Source: RUG13091 sp045113315 (lineage in GTDB: Bacteria > Bacillota_I > Bacilli_A > RFN20 > CAG-826). Taken from it: 28,050 bases of DNA. Within the stretch, counting starts at the first letter, position 1. Each line of letters opens with the position of its first letter. Location: positions 1-28,050 of the forward strand of contig JBGUIX010000009.1 of assembly GCA_045113315.1 (NCBI GenBank), given 5' to 3'. The position numbers and the translations under genes were made by a program. Shown piece by piece: positions 24,401 to 28,050 of the stretch. Under the pieces are notes generated by a model. It worked only from the letters and a program-made list of their open reading frames with translations. It did not search any database and had not been told where the DNA came from.

Positions 24401-24962
24401 CAATTCTTAATGGTTTATCATAATTAACTGAAAAGATATCTAATATGTCACCACGAGAGGCAAATTGTAAAGATTGATCAACTTTACTAACTAAAGAATA
24501 ACCAGCCTCAACGAGTCTTTTTTTGATATCGCTTATATCATAATGCCCGCCAACTTTTAAATTGATGGTTTTACTTTCAAATACTTCTGGATCAGGTAAA
24601 TATCTTGTCGCACTAGCTAAATTTGCGACCACAATTTTACCTCTACCATTAATTAGTTCATTTAAAACATATAAACGATGGGCTACCATCTCTTTCGTCT
24701 GTGCTAAAGTCTCAGCTCTAATAAGTTCATCAGATGGAAACAACAAAACATCTTCACTAGGAATAAATGAGCATAATAAAGAATAAATATTTTGAGCTTT
24801 ATATAAATTAGAAGTTATTAATAAATAATTTTCTTTATTTTGATAATAATTTAAGGCGGTTAATAAGGAGATACCTATCGAATCATCAACGACAAAATGC
24901 CCCGCCTTTGACTTAAGGGAGGGGGTGTTAGTATCCAAAATGAGTTTTTCAAATAGGTTCAA
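21492..24962 (-). CDS. mfd: Transcription-repair coupling factor Mfd
   Basis: Mfd is an ATP-driven translocase that removes stalled RNA polymerase at lesions and recruits UvrA. The domains are complete over 1156 residues. A UvrB-like N-terminal module (about 1-330) is followed by the RNA-polymerase-interaction domain (NPGDYVVHEYQGIGQF near 485). The RecG-like helicase has Walker A GDVGFGKTE near 630, DEEQRFGV, SATPIPRT and QIKGRVGRSDR. The C-terminal TRCF autoinhibitory domain ends the protein. Translation starts at a TTG with a strong AGGAGG 7 nt upstream; no ATG fits. The spoVT gene that follows mfd in Bacillus is absent. Confidence 0.98.
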   Translation of the reverse strand: MNLFEKLILDTNTPSLKSKAGHFVVDDSIGISLLTALNYYQNKENYLLITSNLYKAQNIYSLLCSFIPSEDVLLFPSDELIRAETLAQTKEMVAHRLYVLNELINGRGKIVVANLASATRYLPDPEVFESKTINLKVGGHYDISDIKKRLVEAGYSLVSKVDQSLQFASRGDILDIFSVNYDKPLRIEFFDDEIESIRIFDISSQTSIKKQQKATILPASDIILSKEELSKSGDKILDILEKDQAHLDYGTFEKLRDKTNEDIGNIIEGNLSDNLYKYYGLIHRHFSIFDYCQNYNVVLVDTPSLEHASKLLNNESFEYLSELHSNGKIISHLEMFQDIHNLLNFKNVINTSTLIEKASDQSFNVKPIPFHANKTVDAINIIHSYLNQNHKICICLSNKEHLMVIQNELNKLVIPFEITHDFELPNKTNIGLSLTNLSSGFELPDNKITFLTSKELFNDKTRTTRFDNRFKEGTILKSYEDLNPGDYVVHEYQGIGQFIELQTLEVDGMHRDYLKIAYHGGELLYVPLSQFQLVRKYMGKEGASPRLSRLHSKDWENTKKKIKEKVNDLANRLMNLYLERNKVIGYSFQKDDEFQKEFEDSFEYELTRDQLLALNDIKKDMESPHPMDRLLCGDVGFGKTEVAFRAAFKAINSGKQVAILCPTTLLARQHYELALQRFAGFDIKIAAFSRLISEKEQKKFINEVKEGKAHLVIGTHRLLSKDIQFKDLGLLIIDEEQRFGVEQKERIKELKTNIDVLTLSATPIPRTLQISLLGVRSMSIINTPPKDRMPIQTYVTPFDMDVVKELIERELGRNGQVFFLHNNVSTLYLRAAKVQKMLPGVSIGVAHGQMNRDDIEDVMIKFYNGEVKVLVCTSIVENGIDIPNANMIIVEDSDHYGLSQLYQIKGRVGRSDRIAYAYLMYSPFKVLTEKAQKRLKALQDFTELGSGYKIAQRDLMIRGAGDILGPEQAGFIDSIGLDMYIKLLNEAVKEKMTGVSEEQVEANPSLSLDAYIPNNYAGDSDKIELYQEILMTPSIEDLASLKIKIQDIYGKIPDEVERLFAKRTVDLLVRDGKVEELKEVLNNIEIILGNDFINIKGIGNILFEALIPYLNFIKVNYSQNKFKIIMKKRKFWIEDLQDILRSLVNIQKQNVVKEVV

Positions 24963-24972
24963 ATAGATCCTC

Positions 24973-25527
24973 CTAATTGAATTTGGTCATAGCTCGATCA
25001 AAGCTAGTTTTAAACATCTCCTTTAACGCTTCTACTACTTGATTAATCGCTTCATCAATTAAGACTCTTTCTTCCTTAATAGGTTTAGAAAGTACATAGT
25101 CGATGTTATCATGTCCTTCTGGTTCACCAATACCAATGCGGATTCTTTTAATATCTTCGCTATTAAGTTGTTCGATGATATTTTGCATACCTTTATGACC
25201 ACCTGAGGAACCACTATTTCTTAATCTAATACGACCAGGTTGAAGTGCCATGTCATCAAAGATGACAACAACATCTTCTAACGGTATTTTGAAATAAGAG
25301 ACAATCTCCCTAACCGCAGTACCTGATAAATTCATAAATGTTAATGGTTTAAATAACAAGACATCTTCATCAAATACTTCGCCACGACCAAGTAAACCGT
25401 GAAACACTTCTTTATCAACGTCGATTTGTGCGAGTTCCGCGAACAAATCTAAAGCATCAAACCCCATATTATGACGTGTATGTTCATACTTTTTACCTGG
25501 ATTTCCGAGACCGACAATTAATTTCAT
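24973..25527 (-). CDS. pth: Peptidyl-tRNA hydrolase
   Basis: Pth hydrolyses the ester of peptidyl-tRNAs dropped from ribosomes and recycles tRNA. It is intact at 184 residues: GLGNPGKKYEHTRHNMGF with the catalytic His near residue 19, LLFKPLTFMNLSG, the IFDDMALQPGRIRLRNSGSSGGHKG block and RIRIGIG. It is the first gene of the pth-mfd-rqcP-tilS operon and diverges from popT across about 60 bp. A TATAAT (25545-25550) lies 17 nt before the ATG and no Shine-Dalgarno is visible. Confidence 0.97.
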   Translation of the reverse strand: MKLIVGLGNPGKKYEHTRHNMGFDALDLFAELAQIDVDKEVFHGLLGRGEVFDEDVLLFKPLTFMNLSGTAVREIVSYFKIPLEDVVVIFDDMALQPGRIRLRNSGSSGGHKGMQNIIEQLNSEDIKRIRIGIGEPEGHDNIDYVLSKPIKEERVLIDEAINQVVEALKEMFKTSFDRAMTKFN

Positions 25528-25544
25528 AATAACGTTCGAAAAGT

Positions 25545-25550
25545 ATTATA
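25545..25550 (-). promoter_or_regulatory. -10 box for the pth operon
   Basis: TATAAT on the minus strand, 17 nt before the pth ATG, with no clear -35. It lies back to back with the popT -10. Confidence 0.55.
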
Positions 25551-25570
25551 CACTTTTCACAAAACAAATG

Positions 25571-25579
25571 TGGTATATT
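25571..25579 (+). promoter_or_regulatory. Extended -10 box for popT
   Basis: TGG-TATATT on the plus strand, 9 nt before the ATG at 25589. An upstream in-frame ATG at 25568 lies 5' of this box, which argues for the downstream start and an almost leaderless message. Confidence 0.5.
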
Positions 25580-25588
25580 GTTAAAAGT

Positions 25589-26548
25589 ATGAAATTTTTA
25601 AAAAGATTTTTTGCAGGCATGGGTATCGGAATCGGTGCCGCTATACCAGGAGTCTCTGGAGCTGCTATTGCGGTCATCTTTAGAGTTTATGAAGATATCA
25701 TTGGTGCTGTTAATAATTTCAAAAAGAAATTTGGTTACTCTATCAAAGTACTAATTCCAATTTTATTAGGAATTATATGCGCTGTTATTCCTTGTATTTA
25801 TTTATTCTCTTTAGCGTTTGAACATTTAATGTTTGTTCTTATTTGTTTATTCGCTGGTTTCTTATTAGGATCTTTCCCATCTATTACTGATAAAGTAAAA
25901 GGTGTTAAACCAAATAAATTACAAATCGCTTTAATAATTACAGGTGCATTATTTGTTGTGACTCTTGGTGTTTTATCAGTCGCCTTTGGCGATAAGCTTA
26001 ATATCGGTGGATTATTTGTAAATATTAAAAATAACTGGTGGCTATATTTAGTTTTAATTCCAGTTGGAGTTTTAGCCGCCGTTGCTTTAACAGTTCCTGG
26101 ATTATCAGGATCATTAATCTTATTAGTAATTGGCTTTTATCGTCCTTTAGTGGATTCAGTAAAAACTTGGGGTGGTAATTGTATTAAAGGTGATTGGTCC
26201 ATGGTCGGTCCTTTATTAGGAGTGTTAGGTACATTTGCTTTAGGATGCTTAATCGGTGTTGTTCTAGTAAGTAAAATAATGTCCTTCTTACTTAAGAGAT
26301 TTAGAGATTCCACATTCTTTACCATTATTGGATTTATATCTGGATCAATATTCGTCTTATTCTTTAACTATGATATTTATAATTACTATCTCAATTGGTC
26401 AGGAAAACAATTTGATAATATAAATCCTGTTTTACCAATATACGCGGAAATACCAATTGGCATCGCTGTTTTGATTGGTGCGGCAGTATTAAGTTATATC
26501 CTTGTCAGAATGGAAAGTAAAAACAATATTAAAGAAGAACAAGACTAA
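25589..26548 (+). CDS. popT: DUF368 / PopT-family undecaprenyl-phosphate translocase
   Basis: This is a polytopic membrane protein (about 8-9 helices, 319 residues from this start) of the DUF368 family. Members have been shown to flip undecaprenyl phosphate back across the membrane for wall and surface-polymer synthesis (PopT). The family signatures are two GxxxPGxSG loops: IGAAIPGVSGAAIAVI near residues 18-33 and ALTVPGLSGSLILLV near 165-180. Its presence suggests the organism makes C55-P-dependent envelope polymers. A terminator hairpin contains its stop codon. Substrate assignment rests on family knowledge. Confidence 0.92.
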   Translation: MKFLKRFFAGMGIGIGAAIPGVSGAAIAVIFRVYEDIIGAVNNFKKKFGYSIKVLIPILLGIICAVIPCIYLFSLAFEHLMFVLICLFAGFLLGSFPSITDKVKGVKPNKLQIALIITGALFVVTLGVLSVAFGDKLNIGGLFVNIKNNWWLYLVLIPVGVLAAVALTVPGLSGSLILLVIGFYRPLVDSVKTWGGNCIKGDWSMVGPLLGVLGTFALGCLIGVVLVSKIMSFLLKRFRDSTFFTIIGFISGSIFVLFFNYDIYNYYLNWSGKQFDNINPVLPIYAEIPIGIAVLIGAAVLSYILVRMESKNNIKEEQD

Positions 26549-26562
26549 GTCTTGTTTTTTTA
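26538..26562 (+). terminator. Terminator of popT
   Basis: AACAAGAC (26538-26545) pairs with GTCTTGTT (26549-26556) across the TAA stop codon as a 3-nt loop, followed by a long T-run. Confidence 0.9.
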
Positions 26563-26564
26563 TT

Positions 26565-26598
26565 TTTAACAAACAACATATTTAAAAAGTTTGTTAAA
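26565..26598 (+). promoter_or_regulatory. Perfect 10-bp inverted repeat over the kinase promoter
   Basis: TTTAACAAAC (26565-26574) and GTTTGTTAAA (26589-26598) are exact inverted repeats with 14 bp between them. They overlap the -35/spacer of the kinase promoter, so this may be an operator. The right arm runs into TTTTTT, so a second, AT-rich terminator for popT is the alternative. Confidence 0.6.
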
Positions 26599-26603
26599 TT
26601 TTT

Positions 26604-26609
26604 TATAAT
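26604..26609 (+). promoter_or_regulatory. -10 box placing the kinase start site at its ATG
   Basis: TATAAT lies exactly 6 nt before the ATG at 26616, with a TTTAAA -35-like hexamer at a 17-nt spacing. The predicted first transcribed base is the A of the start codon, so the message would be leaderless. Confidence 0.65.
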
Positions 26610-26615
26610 GTTTCC

Positions 26616-27914
26616 ATGTCTACTTTAAGCGAACTTTTAAAAGAGAAAAATTCCCTTCCCATCGGAAACATCTATGAGAAGAAAATTAATGGTAATATCT
26701 ATACCTATTATCAGTATTTTGAAAATGGAAAAAGGTATACTCATAAAGTTGATGACATAACAGCGAATGAGTTATATGTCAAAATTCAAAGAAGAAAACA
26801 AATCGAAAAGATAATCAAAGAGATAAAAGCGGTAGATAAAATATTTACTCTAAGTAAAAATGCTGAGAAATTAACTGGTTCAGTTATGAGTGGTAATAAA
26901 GTTGTTGCCACATTTGATCATGGAAGCCTTATTCGAATAAATAATCGTTTAGCGCCATTATCTATTATTAAAACCCATTCCTTGGAAAGCTTTTTATCAT
27001 TAAGAAAAATTGATATGACAAGAAGCAACGCAAGACTACTTAAAAAGGCATTAAACATACACATGAAAGATGAAAACAAAATACCTTTAAGTAATTATGC
27101 CTTATCAATTACAGATAATTATTGGTTTAGACCCAAACATTCAAAACTAAAATATCAAAACATCAATTTCAAAAATGATATTTATTTTGATTTATCTTTA
27201 AAAGGAGACACTTCTGTTTTTCCAAGAAAGAATAAATTAACACCTGAAATTACAACACCAGGAAGTTTTGAAAAAGGATGGAAACTTATTAATAACTCCT
27301 GGTGGTTATATAAAGTCGGTAATCAAAAACAGATATTTTCAGAATTATTCTCTTATCACTTCGCAAAACTAATTGGCTTAAATACTGCGATTTATGAATT
27401 TGATTCAGGCTATATTCGCACAAAAAACTTTGCAGAACACGCAAATTTTGAACCAATCGCCGCTATCGCAGGAAGCGATGATAATTATGAAAATGTCTTT
27501 AATGTGATATATGGAATCGATAATGAAATGGCTAAGGATTATTTAAGACTTATCATGTTCGATTGTGTCGTCTATAACATCGATAGACATAATGAAAATC
27601 TAGGATTATTAAGAGATCGAAAAACCGGAAAGATTGTTTCTTTAGCACCTAACTTCGATAACAATATGGCATTATTAAGTACAATCGATGAATTAAGAAT
27701 CCCTGAAAAAGATAATTTCATCAAAGGCTTTGTTGAATTCATAAAAAACAACGAGAAAGCAAGAGATCTATATAAACAAATTAAATTTAAAAATATTACA
27801 GTCTCTCAAGTTGATAGACTATTTGATAATATTCCAATCAAAAATGATCAGCATTTTGATATCGCGGAAAAGATTTGTTTAAGATATCGCTACTTAAAAA
27901 CTCTTTTTAAATAA
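26616..27914 (+). CDS. HipA/CtkA-like protein kinase, stand-alone
   Basis: This encodes 432 residues. The C-terminal half is a HipA-type kinase fold: substrate/ATP Lys in WWLYKVG (about 235), helix FSELFSYHFAKLIGL, catalytic loop YNIDRHNENLGLL (Asp near 323) and metal site PNFDNNMALL (Asp near 349). All key residues are kept, so it should be active. The N-terminal 70 residues (GNIYEKKINGNIYTYYQYFENGK) do not resemble the HipA N-subdomain but look like a short strand-rich module followed by a basic helix. No HipB-like antitoxin is adjacent. It could be a CtkA-like Ser/Thr kinase, a solitary HipA toxin or a phage-defence kinase. Confidence 0.85.
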   Translation: MSTLSELLKEKNSLPIGNIYEKKINGNIYTYYQYFENGKRYTHKVDDITANELYVKIQRRKQIEKIIKEIKAVDKIFTLSKNAEKLTGSVMSGNKVVATFDHGSLIRINNRLAPLSIIKTHSLESFLSLRKIDMTRSNARLLKKALNIHMKDENKIPLSNYALSITDNYWFRPKHSKLKYQNINFKNDIYFDLSLKGDTSVFPRKNKLTPEITTPGSFEKGWKLINNSWWLYKVGNQKQIFSELFSYHFAKLIGLNTAIYEFDSGYIRTKNFAEHANFEPIAAIAGSDDNYENVFNVIYGIDNEMAKDYLRLIMFDCVVYNIDRHNENLGLLRDRKTGKIVSLAPNFDNNMALLSTIDELRIPEKDNFIKGFVEFIKNNEKARDLYKQIKFKNITVSQVDRLFDNIPIKNDQHFDIAEKICLRYRYLKTLFK

Positions 27915-27963
27915 AATAAGAACCTTTTCTTTCTGAATCGAATATTTATTCCTTTAATCAACA

Positions 27964-28010
27964 AAAAGGGGCTGTTAAGAAACCTATGAGGTGACTTAGC
28001 CCCTTTTAAT
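27964..28010. terminator. Large bidirectional hairpin after the kinase gene
   Basis: A 10-bp perfect stem, aaaaggggct (27964-27973) with agcccctttt (27998-28007), is extended by AAG/CTT and ACCT-ATG-AGGT inside. T-runs on both strands allow termination in either direction. The stem-loop contains one copy of the 14-bp direct repeat. Confidence 0.75.
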
Positions 28011-28049
28011 TTGCTTTGTAAATGTAACAGATAAACTGTTAAGAAACCT
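27972..28049. repeat. 14-bp direct repeat at the right edge
   Basis: ctgttaagaaacct occurs at 27972-27985 and again at 28036-28049, 64 bp apart. The second copy runs off the window, so its context is unknown. Confidence 0.7.
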
Positions 28050-28050
28050 T

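Noticed and set aside
450..24962. Mycoplasma genetic code (UGA = Trp)
   Set aside because: rlmH, mfd and dusB stop at TGA at family-typical lengths, the first two in ATGA overlaps with the next gene. Tryptophan is coded by TGG.
25568..25588. Upstream ATG of popT at 25568
   Set aside because: It lies before the extended -10 box and has no SD; the added residues are not part of the family.

Overview
The window is a low-GC, Firmicutes-type chromosome segment from the Bacillota/Bacilli side, probably a reduced or uncultured lineage near Erysipelotrichia or RF39-like Mollicutes relatives. The lineage call is inference from gene order and base composition. UGA is a stop codon here: rlmH, mfd and dusB all end in TGA, and the first two do so inside ATGA overlaps with the next gene. 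This rules out the Mycoplasma code. Everything from about 112 to 25527 is on the minus strand, except one small antisense RNA; popT and a HipA-like kinase at the right end are on the plus strand.

Layout. (1) 112-5684: operon gdpP-rplI-dnaB-walJ/yycJ-rlmH-hypothetical, covering c-di-AMP turnover, ribosomal protein L9, replicative helicase and 23S rRNA methylation. It ends in a bidirectional terminator. (2) 5780-10256: single-gene units for an ArsB/NhaD-like permease, a Na/phosphate cotransporter with a PhoU-like tail, and an orphan lipoprotein, then a GC-rich structured RNA (about 150 nt) with its own promoter and terminator. (3) 10257-12753: an accessory patch holding a tocopherol-cyclase-like protein, an XRE-HTH/alpha-beta-hydrolase fusion and a tiny type I toxin-antitoxin-like locus. 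The last two lie between near-identical 40-bp copies of the rpsR terminator. (4) 12761-13744: rpsF-ssb-rpsR. (5) 13879-15264: a MATE transporter. (6) 15321-25527: a condensed version of the Bacillus pth-mfd-rqcP-tilS-ftsH-dusB-lysS order, with no sporulation genes, divIC or hpt in between. (7) 25589-27914: popT (DUF368) and a stand-alone HipA/CtkA-like kinase, then a hairpin and a 14-bp direct repeat running off the window.

Most genes are housekeeping. The best candidate for something undescribed is at 12410-12691. It encodes a 25-residue single-helix peptide whose perfect Shine-Dalgarno sequence lies in a predicted hairpin. A convergent 60-nt RNA, with an extended -10 promoter and its own intrinsic terminator, overlaps the 3' end of the peptide message. 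This is the architecture of type I toxin-antitoxin loci, but I recognise no known toxin family. The second candidate is the unassigned structured RNA at 9990-10143. Several genes that open transcription units have a -10 box only 6-19 nt before the start codon and no Shine-Dalgarno, suggesting leaderless or short-leader messages alongside normal SD-led genes.
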